A DNA stretch of 64,000 bases. Origin: Caldilineaceae bacterium. GTDB lineage: Bacteria > Chloroflexota > Anaerolineae > Caldilineales > Caldilineaceae. The notes beneath the pieces are model-generated. The model did not search any database and was not told the origin of the DNA. It saw only the letters and a list, made by a program, of their open reading frames with translations. The translations under genes and the position numbers were made by a program. Location of the stretch: positions 216,355-280,354 of the forward strand of contig JACKBA010000004.1 of assembly GCA_020634815.1 (NCBI GenBank), read 5' to 3'. Of the stretch, positions 19,306 through 28,194 are shown piece by piece (the stretch's first letter is position 1; the number at the start of each line of letters is the position of its first letter).

Positions 19306-20310
19306 ATGGCAGTCCGACAAGCGACCGAGTTGCAGAATGCAGCAGCCGAGCGGCGGCTTTCGTCGAGCAAGAGCCTGTGGCAGCGCATGTGGGCAGCGCG
19401 CTGGTGCTATCTATTCATGCTGCCGGCCCTGATTCTCTCGGCACTCTTCACCTTCTATCCCATCGTCATGTCCTGGTACTACTCGCTCTTTCAGTGGTCG
19501 GGTTTCACCGCCGACAAGACCTTTATCGGGCTGAGCAACTATCTCGAGGTTATCAGCGACAAGTATTTCTGGGATGCGTTTGTGCGCTCGTTCCTTTTCA
19601 TGCTCGTCAGCATGCCCATCAAGCTGACGCTTGCCTTGCTGATTGCGATCGTGCTCAACGACCAGGCCATGCGTGTCATGTCGCCGGCCTTCCGCACCAT
19701 GTTCTTCTTGCCCGTTGTTACGACCGCCGCCATCATCGGCATCATGATGACCTTTGTGCTCAGCCCGTTTAACGGCCCCATCAACAAAACGCTGATGACG
19801 CTGGGCATGATCAGCGGGCCCATCGATTTCCTCGGCAACCCGCGCCTGGCACTGTGGACCGTCGTCGGGGTGGAGATCTGGAAGTGGCTGGGCCAGCCCA
19901 TGATCTACTGGCTGGCTGCCCTGCAAGTCATCCCGCAGTCGCTCTATGAGGCGGCCAAGGTCGACGGCGCCAATTGGTGGCGCCAGTTGCTGCACATCAC
20001 ATTGCCGCTGTTGATTCCCTTTGCCATCGTCATCGTGTTGATCACGGCGGTGAGCACCCTACGCGTCTTTCCCCTGGTACAGACGATGACGGGGGGTGGC
20101 CCCTTCTTTGCGACCGAAGTCATGGAAGTCTACATCTATCGCACCGCGTTTGGCAGCGACATGGGTGGCATCGGCGTGCCGCGTCTGGGCTATGCGTCGG
20201 CCGCGGGTGTCGTGTTTGGTGTGTCGATCATGGCGCTTGCGCTCTTGCAGGCGTGGGGCGTACGCAATATGCGCGATGTGCGCAGTGCCATGGAGACCAG
20301 TGGCGAGTGA
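19306..20310 (+). CDS. Sugar ABC transporter permease (MalF/UgpA type)
   Basis: A 334-residue inner-membrane permease with six predicted helices. The ATG at 19306 follows GGAGG at 19291-19295. The cytoplasmic EAA loop that docks the ATPase reads EAAKVDGANWWRQLLHITLPLL. The N-terminal cytoplasmic region of about 35 residues is Ser/Arg rich. It forms a heterodimer with the next permease to import the ligand delivered by the binding lipoprotein. No ATPase gene is in the locus, so a shared MsmX/UgpC-like ATPase elsewhere is expected. Confidence 0.92.
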   Translation: MAVRQATELQNAAAERRLSSSKSLWQRMWAARWCYLFMLPALILSALFTFYPIVMSWYYSLFQWSGFTADKTFIGLSNYLEVISDKYFWDAFVRSFLFMLVSMPIKLTLALLIAIVLNDQAMRVMSPAFRTMFFLPVVTTAAIIGIMMTFVLSPFNGPINKTLMTLGMISGPIDFLGNPRLALWTVVGVEIWKWLGQPMIYWLAALQVIPQSLYEAAKVDGANWWRQLLHITLPLLIPFAIVIVLITAVSTLRVFPLVQTMTGGGPFFATEVMEVYIYRTAFGSDMGGIGVPRLGYASAAGVVFGVSIMALALLQAWGVRNMRDVRSAMETSGE

Positions 20311-20320
20311 GAATGAGATC

Positions 20321-21208
20321 ATGAGTGTAGCGAAGCTCGACAACCACACCGCAGCTCCACCCGCCCGGCCGCGGCGCAGGATGCGCGCATCGGTCATGCG
20401 CGCCACCATCGTGAGCATCATCCTGATCCCCATCTGCCTGTTGTGGATCTACCCGCTGCTCTGGATGGTGAGCGCATCGCTCAAGACCAATGCCGAGATT
20501 TTCGGCGGGCTGAGCCTGCTGCCGGCTGAGCCGCAGTGGCAGAACTATACGCGGGCATGGGAGCAGGCGCGCATCGGCCAGTACTTCCTCAACACGGTGG
20601 TCATTACCGTCTCTTCGGTTATTCTGGTCGTGGTCGTCACCTCCATGATTGGCTTTGTGCTGGGACGATATGCATTCCCCGGCAAGCGCGCGATCATTGC
20701 GCTCTTTGTGGCAACGGTCTTTCTGCCCACCGGCTATACCATCATTCCGCTTTTTGAAATGGTGAATCGCCTGGGGCTGGCCGACACATTGTGGGGCGTA
20801 ATCCTGGCGCAAAGCGGCGGCGCCCATGTCCTCTATATCCTGCTCTTTGCCGGTTATTTCAGCCAGTTGCCGCGCGAGCTGGAGGAGGCCGCCATCATGG
20901 ATGGCGCGGGCTTCGTGCGCGTCTTCGCCCAGGTGATGCTCCCGCTGGCCACGCCGATCATGGCCACGGTGGTTATCCTCCAATTCATCAATTCGTGGAA
21001 TGACTTCTTGCTGCCGCTGGTGCTGACGCTCTCCCGGCCGGATCTGCGCACGCTGGCGGTCGGTATGTACGCCTTCCGCGGCGAGTATTACGTGGATTGG
21101 AGCGGGATGGCTGCCGCCGCTTCCATCAGCCTGCTGCCCGTCATTCTCGTATTTCTCTTCATGCAACGCTACTTTGTCGAAGGCATTGCCGGCGCCGTCA
21201 AGCAATAG
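20321..21208 (+). CDS. Sugar ABC transporter permease (MalG/UgpE type)
   Basis: A 295-residue permease, partner of the previous gene and 10 bp downstream of it. The ATG at 20321 gives a charged N-terminus (RPRRRMRASVMR) followed by six helices. The EAA motif is EEAAIMDGAGFVRVFAQVMLPL. The C-terminal FMQRYFVEGIAGAVKQ is typical of MalG-type subunits. It reads into the first sulfatase after a 25-bp gap, so uptake and desulfation genes are probably co-transcribed. Confidence 0.92.
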   Translation: MSVAKLDNHTAAPPARPRRRMRASVMRATIVSIILIPICLLWIYPLLWMVSASLKTNAEIFGGLSLLPAEPQWQNYTRAWEQARIGQYFLNTVVITVSSVILVVVVTSMIGFVLGRYAFPGKRAIIALFVATVFLPTGYTIIPLFEMVNRLGLADTLWGVILAQSGGAHVLYILLFAGYFSQLPRELEEAAIMDGAGFVRVFAQVMLPLATPIMATVVILQFINSWNDFLLPLVLTLSRPDLRTLAVGMYAFRGEYYVDWSGMAAAASISLLPVILVFLFMQRYFVEGIAGAVKQ

Positions 21209-21233
21209 CCCGTCATCCAGAAAGGCACATCCC

Positions 21234-22769
21234 GTGTCACGCCCGAACATCCTCTTCATCTCCACCGACCAGCAGCATCACACCGCGCTGGGCCTCACCG
21301 ATCCTGTCCTGCAAACGCCCGCGCTCGACCGGCTGGCGCGCGAGGGGACGCGCTTCACCCGCGCCTATTGCCCGAACCCGACCTGCTCGCCGACGCGCGC
21401 TTCGCTGATCACGGGTATGTATCCGGCGTGGCATGGCTGCTGGGCCATCGGCGTCAAGCTGCCGGAGGATGTGCCCACGGTGGGCGACGTGTTCCAGGCC
21501 AACGGGTACCGCTCGATCCTGGTCGGCAAGGCGCACTTCCAGCCGCTCAAGTCGGAGCCGGGCAGCGAGTCCATCGAGTGCCAGCCGATCCTGCGCGACC
21601 TGGACTTCTGGCGCGACTTTCACGGGCCGTGGTACGGCTTCGACCACGTGGAGACGGCGCGCATGCACGCCAACGAGTCGCACGCCGGCCAACATTACGC
21701 GCTGTGGATGGAGGAGAAGGGGCTGGCCAACTGGCGCGATTACTTCCAGGAGTGGCCGCCCAATCCGGACGACAAGTACGCCGGGCCGTACTACATGCGC
21801 GATGCGCTGCACTGGGATCTACCGGAGGAGTTCCACCACACGCACTGGATCGGCGAGCGCACGATTGCCAACATCGAGCAGTGTGTTGAGCAGGATCAGC
21901 CCTTCTTTCTATGGGCCAGCTTCTTCGACCCGCACCCGCCCTATGCTGTGCCGGAGCCGTGGGCCAGCATGTATGATCCCGCCGACATGCAGCCGGGCCG
22001 CTATGTGGAGGGCGAGTTTGCCGGCATGCCGCCGCAGTTTGCGCGCACCCGCCAGGTCGATCCTTCATTTGCCGACTACGCCGAGCCGGGCGGGCAGGGG
22101 CTGCACGGCTTCCACTCGCACCTGCACAGCGACGAGGAGATCCGGCGCAGCCTGGCTTCCTACTACGGCATGATGAGCCTCATCGACTACGAGATCGGGC
22201 GCATCCTGGAGTATCTCGACGACGCGGGGATTGCCGACAACACGCTGGTCGTCTTCACCTCCGACCACGGCCATTTCCTGGGCCAGCACGGGCTGATTGC
22301 CAAGGGGGCGTTTCACTACGAGGATGTGTTGCGCGTGCCCATGATCGTGCGCATGCCGGGGCAGGTGCCGGCTGGCCAGGTCTCCGGCGCGTTGCAGAGC
22401 TTGGTCGACTACCCGCAGACCTTCCTGGCCGCGGCAGGCATCGACGCGCCGGGCATCATGCAGGGCGTCAACCAGCTCGACGTGTGGTATGGCCGTGCCG
22501 CCTCCGCACGCGACCATGCGCTGGTCGAGAACCGCCATAACCCGACCACGGTCCATCTGCGCACGCTCATCACCGAGCGCTACAAGATCACGGTCTATCG
22601 CAACGCCGCGTATGGCGAACTGTTCGATCTCGAGAGCGACCCGCAGGAAGTGCGCAACCGCTGGGACGATCCCGCCTACGCTGCCGTGAAGAGCGAATTG
22701 CTGCTCAAGTTCGTCCAGGCGGAAATCCAGCGCGAACCAACCCGCATGCCGCGCATCGCCGGCGCGTAA
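21234..22769 (+). CDS. Sulfatase (Cys-type, type I)
   Basis: A 511-residue alkaline-phosphatase-superfamily sulfatase. The GTG at 21234 is preceded by AAAGG at eight bases. Cys51 in CSPTR is the residue that becomes formylglycine, followed by ASLITG. Metal-binding features are ILFISTDQ near the N-terminus and TSDHGHFLGQHG near residue 340. A C-terminal half with LFDLESDPQEVRN matches carbohydrate and choline sulfatases. No signal peptide is seen, so it acts in the cytoplasm unless exported otherwise. It needs a formylglycine-generating enzyme or anSME encoded elsewhere. Context points to desulfation of an imported sugar. Confidence 0.92.
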   Translation: MSRPNILFISTDQQHHTALGLTDPVLQTPALDRLAREGTRFTRAYCPNPTCSPTRASLITGMYPAWHGCWAIGVKLPEDVPTVGDVFQANGYRSILVGKAHFQPLKSEPGSESIECQPILRDLDFWRDFHGPWYGFDHVETARMHANESHAGQHYALWMEEKGLANWRDYFQEWPPNPDDKYAGPYYMRDALHWDLPEEFHHTHWIGERTIANIEQCVEQDQPFFLWASFFDPHPPYAVPEPWASMYDPADMQPGRYVEGEFAGMPPQFARTRQVDPSFADYAEPGGQGLHGFHSHLHSDEEIRRSLASYYGMMSLIDYEIGRILEYLDDAGIADNTLVVFTSDHGHFLGQHGLIAKGAFHYEDVLRVPMIVRMPGQVPAGQVSGALQSLVDYPQTFLAAAGIDAPGIMQGVNQLDVWYGRAASARDHALVENRHNPTTVHLRTLITERYKITVYRNAAYGELFDLESDPQEVRNRWDDPAYAAVKSELLLKFVQAEIQREPTRMPRIAGA

Positions 22770-22789
22770 AGAGAGCGATCGCCCAAATG

Positions 22790-22869
22790 GAACGCGGATG
22801 ACGCGGATTGGGCGGATTCGCACGGATTTTTATCCGCAAGCATCCGCCCGATCCGCGCAATCCGCGTTC
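22790..22869. repeat. GCGGAT-type palindromic repeat between the sulfatase genes
   Basis: An 80-bp imperfect palindrome. GAACGCGGAT at 22790-22799 is the exact reverse complement of ATCCGCGTTC at 22860-22869, and the inner GCGGAT units also pair around ATTTTTAT. The RNA would fold into one long hairpin between the two sulfatase genes. Elements built from GCGGAT units are dispersed repeats in several bacterial phyla. AAGGAG of the second sulfatase follows at about 22897. Confidence 0.8.
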
Positions 22870-22907
22870 TATTTCTTTCTGTTTGTCTTATACTCAAGGA
22901 GCTATTC

Positions 22908-24398
22908 ATGCGCATTCTCTATATCGATATTGATTCGTTGCGGCCTGACCATCTTTCGTGCTATGGCTATCACCGCCAGACGTCGCCCAATATCGACGCG
23001 CTGGCCGCCGAGGGGGTGCGCTTCACCAACTTCTATTGCAGCGACTCGCCCTGCCTGCCCAGCCGCACGGCGCTCTTCACCGGTATGTTCGGGATTCGCA
23101 CCGGCGTGGTCAATCACGGCGGCGACTATGCTGACATGCCGCTGGAAGGGCACGATCGCGGCTTCCGCACGCGCGTGGCGCAGGAGAGCTTCGGCTCGGT
23201 GCTGCGTCGCGCCGGCTATCACACCTGCATGATCAGCCCCTTCCCCAACCGCCACACGGCCTACCAGGTGAGCTTCGGTTTTAGCGAGACCTACGATACG
23301 GGCAAGGGCGGCCTGGAGAACGCCGACGAGATGTACCCGCCCGCCAAAGCCTGGCTGGATGCCAACGGCCGCAAGGACAACTGGTTCCTGCACGTGAACT
23401 TCTGGGACCCGCATACGCCCTACGATCACCCGGCCGCGTTTGGCAACCCGTTTGCCGACGAACCCATCGAGGAGTGGATCACGCAGGATCTCATCGACCG
23501 TCAGAACGCCAGCTATGGCCCGCACGGCGCCATGGATGTGCCGGGCTACGACGACAAGCTGCCACCCATCTGGACCATGGGCGTCGGCCATATTCGCACC
23601 GCTGCCGACGCCAAGACGCACATGGACGGCTACGACACCGGCATCCGCTATGCCGACTTCTACGTGGGTAAACTGGTCGACGACCTCAAGCGCCTGGGTA
23701 TCTACGACGACACCGTCATCATCGTCAGCGCCGACCACGGCGAGAACCAGGGCGAACTCAACATCTGGGGCGACCACCAGACGGCCGACCACATCACCAA
23801 CCGCGTGCCGCTCATCGTGCGCTGGCCGGGCGTGACCGATGGCCAGGCCGGCGGCGTGCGCAACGGGCTGCACTATCACCTCGACCTTCCGGCGACGCTG
23901 GCCGATCTGCTCGGCGGGTCGCAGCCCGAGGCATGGGACGGCGCCAGCTTTGCCCGGGACCTGGCCGGTTCAAGCGACAACGGCCGTGACTACCTGGTGA
24001 TCAGCCAGGGGGCGTGGAGTTGCCAGCGATCGGTGCGTTGGGACAACTGGCTGCTCATCCGCACCTACCACACGGGGCTGAAGGACTTCCCGGCCTATAT
24101 GCTCTTTGACATTGAAGCGGACCCCCATGAAACCACCAACCTCGCCGCCGCGCGGCCCGACGTGCTCGGTGAGGGGCTGTGCCTGGTTGACGAGTGGGTC
24201 GGCGCGCAGATGTACCGCTCGCAGCGCGGCGATCCCTTCTGGGGCGTCATCGCCGAGGGCGGGCCGCTGCATGCCAAGACGGGCAGCGCGAGCTGGGACG
24301 CCTACCTGGCCCGCCTGCGCGCCAGCGGTCGCACCCACCATGCCGAGTCGCTGGATCGGTACGGCGGCCGGCCTGTTCGCAGCGGTCTGGAGTCCTGA
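22908..24398 (+). CDS. Sulfatase (Cys-type, type I)
   Basis: A 496-residue second sulfatase, clearly a different subfamily from its neighbour. The N-terminus ILYIDIDSLRPDHLSCYGY holds metal-binding Asp residues. Cys49 in CLPSR is the formylglycine precursor, followed by TALFTG. The later SADHGENQGELNIWGDHQ carries the second metal cluster. CAAGGAG precedes the ATG. No signal peptide. Two different sulfatases beside one importer suggest a substrate with more than one sulfate position. A hairpin follows the stop codon at 24445-24474. Confidence 0.92.
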   Translation: MRILYIDIDSLRPDHLSCYGYHRQTSPNIDALAAEGVRFTNFYCSDSPCLPSRTALFTGMFGIRTGVVNHGGDYADMPLEGHDRGFRTRVAQESFGSVLRRAGYHTCMISPFPNRHTAYQVSFGFSETYDTGKGGLENADEMYPPAKAWLDANGRKDNWFLHVNFWDPHTPYDHPAAFGNPFADEPIEEWITQDLIDRQNASYGPHGAMDVPGYDDKLPPIWTMGVGHIRTAADAKTHMDGYDTGIRYADFYVGKLVDDLKRLGIYDDTVIIVSADHGENQGELNIWGDHQTADHITNRVPLIVRWPGVTDGQAGGVRNGLHYHLDLPATLADLLGGSQPEAWDGASFARDLAGSSDNGRDYLVISQGAWSCQRSVRWDNWLLIRTYHTGLKDFPAYMLFDIEADPHETTNLAAARPDVLGEGLCLVDEWVGAQMYRSQRGDPFWGVIAEGGPLHAKTGSASWDAYLARLRASGRTHHAESLDRYGGRPVRSGLES

Positions 24399-24444
24399 TT
24401 CACAGCCTGATCGTCGCACCTGCAACAGCAGACAGCTTTTGGCC

Positions 24445-24474
24445 AAATGCGCCTTTGCCCCAAAAGGCGCATTT
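24445..24474 (+). terminator. Stem-loop downstream of the sulfatase gene
   Basis: A perfect 12-bp stem AAATGCGCCTTT / AAAGGCGCATTT with a six-base loop, 46 bases after the stop codon. There is no T-run, so termination would be weak or factor-dependent. It is probably the end of the first uptake operon. Confidence 0.55.
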
Positions 24475-24701
24475 GCGCGCATGTGAGTTGTGTGATATCT
24501 ATCTCTCAATCTTTTGCGCGTCAATGCACAAAGATTGCCGAGTTCCACAACCCAGTAATTCTGCCATAGAAGAACACAGGTCCGGTCTGCCCGGCTACCC
24601 TGTCTGATAGAGTTCCTGCTCAGCGTTTCGACCGCAGTAGACGTCGTGCCGGTATTGGTGCTTCGTGCCTGTGGCGACCCATTGAATGACAGGCCGATTG
24701 C
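24475..24701. other. Non-coding gap before the deacetylase gene
   Basis: About 230 AT-richer bases with no convincing open frame. Loose promoter-like pieces exist (TTGCCG near 24536 and TAATTC about 15 bases later), but nothing I would call a promoter. The deacetylase ATG at 24702 lacks a clear Shine-Dalgarno sequence. Confidence 0.4.
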
Positions 24702-25613
24702 ATGACAAGCCCGAACCCACTGCTTGCCCAGCTTGGCTATCCGCCCGATGCGCGGCTCGTAATCTTTCACGCCGACGACGTGGGAATGTGCCACGGCAGC
24801 AATCGCGGATTTCTCGACTTGCAGCCCGCCGGCATCGTGCGCACCGGGTCGATCATGGCGCCGTGCCCCTGGGTGCCGGAGATTCTCACCGCCTGTCGCG
24901 AGCAGCCGGAACTCGATGTCGGCGTCCACCTGACACTCAACAGCGAGTGGTCCACCTATCAGTGGGGGCCGGTCGGCTCGCGCGACCAGGCGACGGGGCT
25001 GGTCGATCCGCTCGGCTACTTCTGGCACCGCCCGCCGCAGACCCAGGCCGCCATGAACCCTGCCGCCGCCGTGGCCGAGTTTCGCGCCCAGATCGAGATG
25101 GTGAGCGCGGCCGGGGTGGACTTCACGCACATCGACACGCACATGGGTGCTGCGTTGTTGCCGGAACTCTTTCCCACCTACGTGGAACTGGGCCTGGAAT
25201 ATGGCGTGCCTGTGCTGCTCCTGCGCACGCTGGATGATTACACTCGCAGCCTGGACATCGGCAGTGTGAGCGCGGGCGAATGGGCCGAGTTCGTGGCGGG
25301 GCTGGAAGCGCGCGGCATGGCGCTGGTCGACCACTTCCGCATCACGCCCGGCTATGGCCCGCAGGATCAGGAAGGCGGGCGCGCAATTCTCTACGAGACG
25401 ATTCTGCGCGAGCTGCCGCCCGGCGTCACCTACTTCAGCCTGCATCCCAACGCGCCGGGCGACATCGAGGTCATCGTGCCCGATCGCGCCTACTGGCGCA
25501 CCTTTGAATATGAGTATTTCCAGTCGCAGCGTCTCAAGGATGTTCTGGCCGCCGAAGGGATTGTCCCCATCGGTTACCGGGCGATCCGTGACGCGATGCG
25601 TGCCGTTGCGTAG
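24702..25613 (+). CDS. ChbG/HpnK-family carbohydrate deacetylase (YdjC-like)
   Basis: A 303-residue YdjC-fold deacetylase. Motifs are FHADDVGMCHGSNRG (metal Asp pair), DVGVHLTLNSEW (His ligand) and FTHIDTHMG (second His pair). The family removes acetyl groups from N-acetylated sugars such as chitobiose or hopanoid N-acetylglucosamine. Next to two sulfatases and two sugar importers, a sulfated N-acetylhexosamine-containing substrate is plausible but unproven. No signal peptide, so it acts after import. It is 88 bp upstream of the second importer. Confidence 0.9.
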   Translation: MTSPNPLLAQLGYPPDARLVIFHADDVGMCHGSNRGFLDLQPAGIVRTGSIMAPCPWVPEILTACREQPELDVGVHLTLNSEWSTYQWGPVGSRDQATGLVDPLGYFWHRPPQTQAAMNPAAAVAEFRAQIEMVSAAGVDFTHIDTHMGAALLPELFPTYVELGLEYGVPVLLLRTLDDYTRSLDIGSVSAGEWAEFVAGLEARGMALVDHFRITPGYGPQDQEGGRAILYETILRELPPGVTYFSLHPNAPGDIEVIVPDRAYWRTFEYEYFQSQRLKDVLAAEGIVPIGYRAIRDAMRAVA

Positions 25614-25701
25614 TTTGCTCCCTGTTTGCGCGCCTCACCGCAGGCGCATGTAGTCTAGTTGACTTCAACCAAATCAACCGTTTAGAAAGAGGAGGCACCA
25701 C

Positions 25702-27099
25702 ATGCAATCAAAACCGAACGGACCGGGCGGCCTGTCGCGGCGCGATTTCCTGCGCGTCGTCGGTGGCGGCAGCGCGGCCATGGTCGTGCTGGCAGCCTGC
25801 GCGCCGGCCGCGGCGCCGGCCGGGCAGGCGGGCGAGAGCGGGAGCGCCGCCGCACCGGCACAGGCGGCCGCGGCGCTGACCATCATGGCCTTTGGCCAGG
25901 CCGATCAGCCGGCCTTCCAGGGTGTGGCGGACGAATACATGAAGCGCAACCCCGACGCCAAGGTCGAGGTCGTCTTCCTGCCCAACGATGAGAGCTACTA
26001 CGCCGCGTTGCAGACGCAGTACGCCGGCGGCAGCAACCCCGACATAGCCTCCATGCAGGGCTGGGGCTTCCAGATCTTCGCCGACAACGGCGCGCTCACC
26101 GGTCTCAACGAGCTGCGCCAGCGCGACAGCTTCGACTACGCCTGGGCCGACAGCCAGTCCGTGCGCGATTACACGATCCGCAACGGCGACACCTACCTCA
26201 CGCCCATGCAGTTGGCGACGATGGTCATGTTCTATGCCAAGAAGCCCTTCGACGAGGCGGGCATCCCTTACCCGACCGACGACTGGACCTTCGAGGAATT
26301 CGTCGACATCGCCCAGAAGCTGACGAACACGAGCGGCGAGACCAAGCAGTGGGGCTACCAGGCCAATGGCAACTGGTTCCGCGACATCCACTGGATTCGC
26401 GGCAGCGGCGCGCAGGAGTTCGATACGCTCATCGATCCCAAGACGTCGCAGTTCAACCAGCAGCCCATCGTCGACATCGTGCAGCTTGTGGCCAGTGACT
26501 TCTACCACAGCATGGGTATCAGCCCGTCGCCGGCCGACCTGGACGCCGGTTCCGGCGGCATCGAGGCCGGGCAGTCGGCCATGAAGTATGAAGGCGCGTG
26601 GTGGTTCCCGCGCATGGTCACGCCCGAGATGCGCGATTCGGGCACCGCCGTTGACTTCGACGTGGTGCTCATGCCCAAGCAGCAGGACGAGAATCGCCCG
26701 CACCGCGGCTGGGCCGAGGGCGTCGTCATGTTCAGCACGGCGCCGACTGAGCCGGCCTGGGATCTGATCAAGTTCATGAGCGGCGAGGAGGGTCAGAAGA
26801 TCTTCTCGGCGATCTCCGGCCGCATCCCCAACAACGTGGATCTGATCGACACCTTCTGGGCGCCGACGGTCAAGGAGAATCACGGCCTCAGTAATACACA
26901 GGCCTTCATCACCGCCTTCTCCAACGGCGTGGCCGACGTCATCAGCGGCCTGCCGCGCACGCAGTACTGGAACGAAGTCGTCAAGCCCGTGGGCTGGGAC
27001 CCGCTCATTGCCGGTTCCGCCAGCGCCGCCGACGTGCTGCCTGCCGTCGATGCAGGCGTGCAGAAGCTGCTGGACGACTACTGGGCGTCGGTGAGTTAG
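25702..27099 (+). CDS. Sugar ABC transporter substrate-binding lipoprotein (Tat type)
   Basis: A 465-residue family-1 solute-binding protein. GAGGAGG sits nine bases before the ATG. A twin-arginine signal (SRRDFL, Arg13-Arg14) ends in LAAC, with Cys33 lipidated, then an Ala/Gly/Pro tether to about residue 57. The mature domain begins ALTIMAFGQADQPAFQGVADEY and has the PDIASMQGWGFQIFADNGAL and MKYEGAWWFPRM features of sugar-binding proteins. It shares layout but little sequence with the binding protein at 17667, so a different ligand is likely. Its two permeases follow after a structured 170-bp gap. Confidence 0.9.
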   Translation: MQSKPNGPGGLSRRDFLRVVGGGSAAMVVLAACAPAAAPAGQAGESGSAAAPAQAAAALTIMAFGQADQPAFQGVADEYMKRNPDAKVEVVFLPNDESYYAALQTQYAGGSNPDIASMQGWGFQIFADNGALTGLNELRQRDSFDYAWADSQSVRDYTIRNGDTYLTPMQLATMVMFYAKKPFDEAGIPYPTDDWTFEEFVDIAQKLTNTSGETKQWGYQANGNWFRDIHWIRGSGAQEFDTLIDPKTSQFNQQPIVDIVQLVASDFYHSMGISPSPADLDAGSGGIEAGQSAMKYEGAWWFPRMVTPEMRDSGTAVDFDVVLMPKQQDENRPHRGWAEGVVMFSTAPTEPAWDLIKFMSGEEGQKIFSAISGRIPNNVDLIDTFWAPTVKENHGLSNTQAFITAFSNGVADVISGLPRTQYWNEVVKPVGWDPLIAGSASAADVLPAVDAGVQKLLDDYWASVS

Positions 27100-27108
27100 G
27101 GATAGAAA

Positions 27109-27247
27109 GATGACAAGATGATGGGGTGAGAAGATGAGGGGTTGTTTGAGGTGTTGAGGTTATGGGGTGTTGGGGAAAATCCCCTCACCGCCTCATCTTG
27201 TCATCTTCTCAAACATGCCCTCACCCCCTCATCTTGTCATCTTGTCA
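27109..27247. repeat. Palindromic CTCATCTTGTCATC repeat cluster between binding protein and permease
   Basis: One arm GATGACAAGATGATGGGGTGAG (27109-27130) faces two inverted copies, 27181-27205 and 27218-27247, each built from CCCCTCACC(G/C)CCTCATCTTGTCATC. The transcript could form alternative hairpins. A related arm occurs at 10347-10377. The position between the binding-protein and permease genes parallels the hairpin at 19250 in the first importer. Confidence 0.75.
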
Positions 27248-27269
27248 GAACTCCCCACTGGAGAAGACC

Positions 27270-28181
27270 ATGGCAACTGCATCACCGGCGCGCCCGCGTC
27301 GCTCGGCCTTTCGCCGCCGCGAGGTGATCGAGGGCTATCTCTTTGCGTCGCCCTTCATCATCGGCTTTCTGGTCTTTATTGCCTTCCCGATGATCTGGGC
27401 CTTCGTGCTCATGTTTCAGCGCTACAACCTGCTGCGCCCGCCCATGTTTATCGGGCTGACCAACGTACAGGACATGCTTGCCGACCCCAAGACGTGGCAG
27501 TCCATGTGGAACACGATCTACTACGCGTTCGTCAGCGTGCCGCTGCAACTGGCACTGGCCTTTGGCTGCGCGGTGCTGCTCAACCAGCCCTTGCGCGGGC
27601 GCAACTTCTACCGAACCGCGCTCTACCTGCCGGTCATCGTGCCCATCGTCGTCAGCGCGTTTATTTGGCAGCGCGCCTATCACCCGGACTTCGGCATCAT
27701 CAACGAGATGATCGGCTGGTTCGGCATTCCGCCGCAGCAGTGGCTCTTCGAGCCGGTGCTGGCCAAGCCGGCCTTCATCTTTATGCGCATCTGGGTCATG
27801 GGCACGCAGATGGTGATCTTCCTGGCCGGGCTGCAAAACGTGCCGCAGTCGCTGCTGGAGGCGGCCGCGCTGGACGGCGCCAATGCCTGGCGCAAGTTCT
27901 GGAATGTGACCGTGCCGATCATGACGCCGGTCATCTTCTTCAACCTCATCGTCGGCATCATCGGCAACTTCCAGGTCTTTGCGCCGGCGCTCATCATGAC
28001 CAAGGGCGGGCCGCAGGATGCCACACTCTTCATGGTGCTCTACATCTATCGCAACGCGTTCGAGTACAGCAAGCTTGGCTATGCCGCGGCGCTGTCGTGG
28101 CTGCTCTTCCTGTTTATTATCCTCCTGACGATCATCCAGTTCCGCGGTTCGGGGCGCTGGGTCTTCTACGAGTCGGACTGA
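27270..28181 (+). CDS. Sugar ABC transporter permease (MalF/UgpA type)
   Basis: A 303-residue permease of the second importer. GGAGA precedes the ATG at 27270; upstream in-frame codons run through the repeat cluster and are not coding. Six membrane helices are expected, with the EAA loop EAAALDGANAWRKFWNVTVPIM. The N-terminus is basic (RPRRSAFRRRE). It pairs with the next gene and uses an ATPase not encoded here. Confidence 0.92.
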   Translation: MATASPARPRRSAFRRREVIEGYLFASPFIIGFLVFIAFPMIWAFVLMFQRYNLLRPPMFIGLTNVQDMLADPKTWQSMWNTIYYAFVSVPLQLALAFGCAVLLNQPLRGRNFYRTALYLPVIVPIVVSAFIWQRAYHPDFGIINEMIGWFGIPPQQWLFEPVLAKPAFIFMRIWVMGTQMVIFLAGLQNVPQSLLEAAALDGANAWRKFWNVTVPIMTPVIFFNLIVGIIGNFQVFAPALIMTKGGPQDATLFMVLYIYRNAFEYSKLGYAAALSWLLFLFIILLTIIQFRGSGRWVFYESD

Positions 28182-28194
28182 GACGGATTACGCC

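Noticed and set aside
22770..22907. Small coding gene between the sulfatases
   Set aside because: The sequence is almost entirely one palindromic repeat.
24399..24701. tRNA or riboswitch in the AT-richer gap
   Set aside because: No cloverleaf or T-loop consensus and no recognisable riboswitch core; only a simple hairpin.
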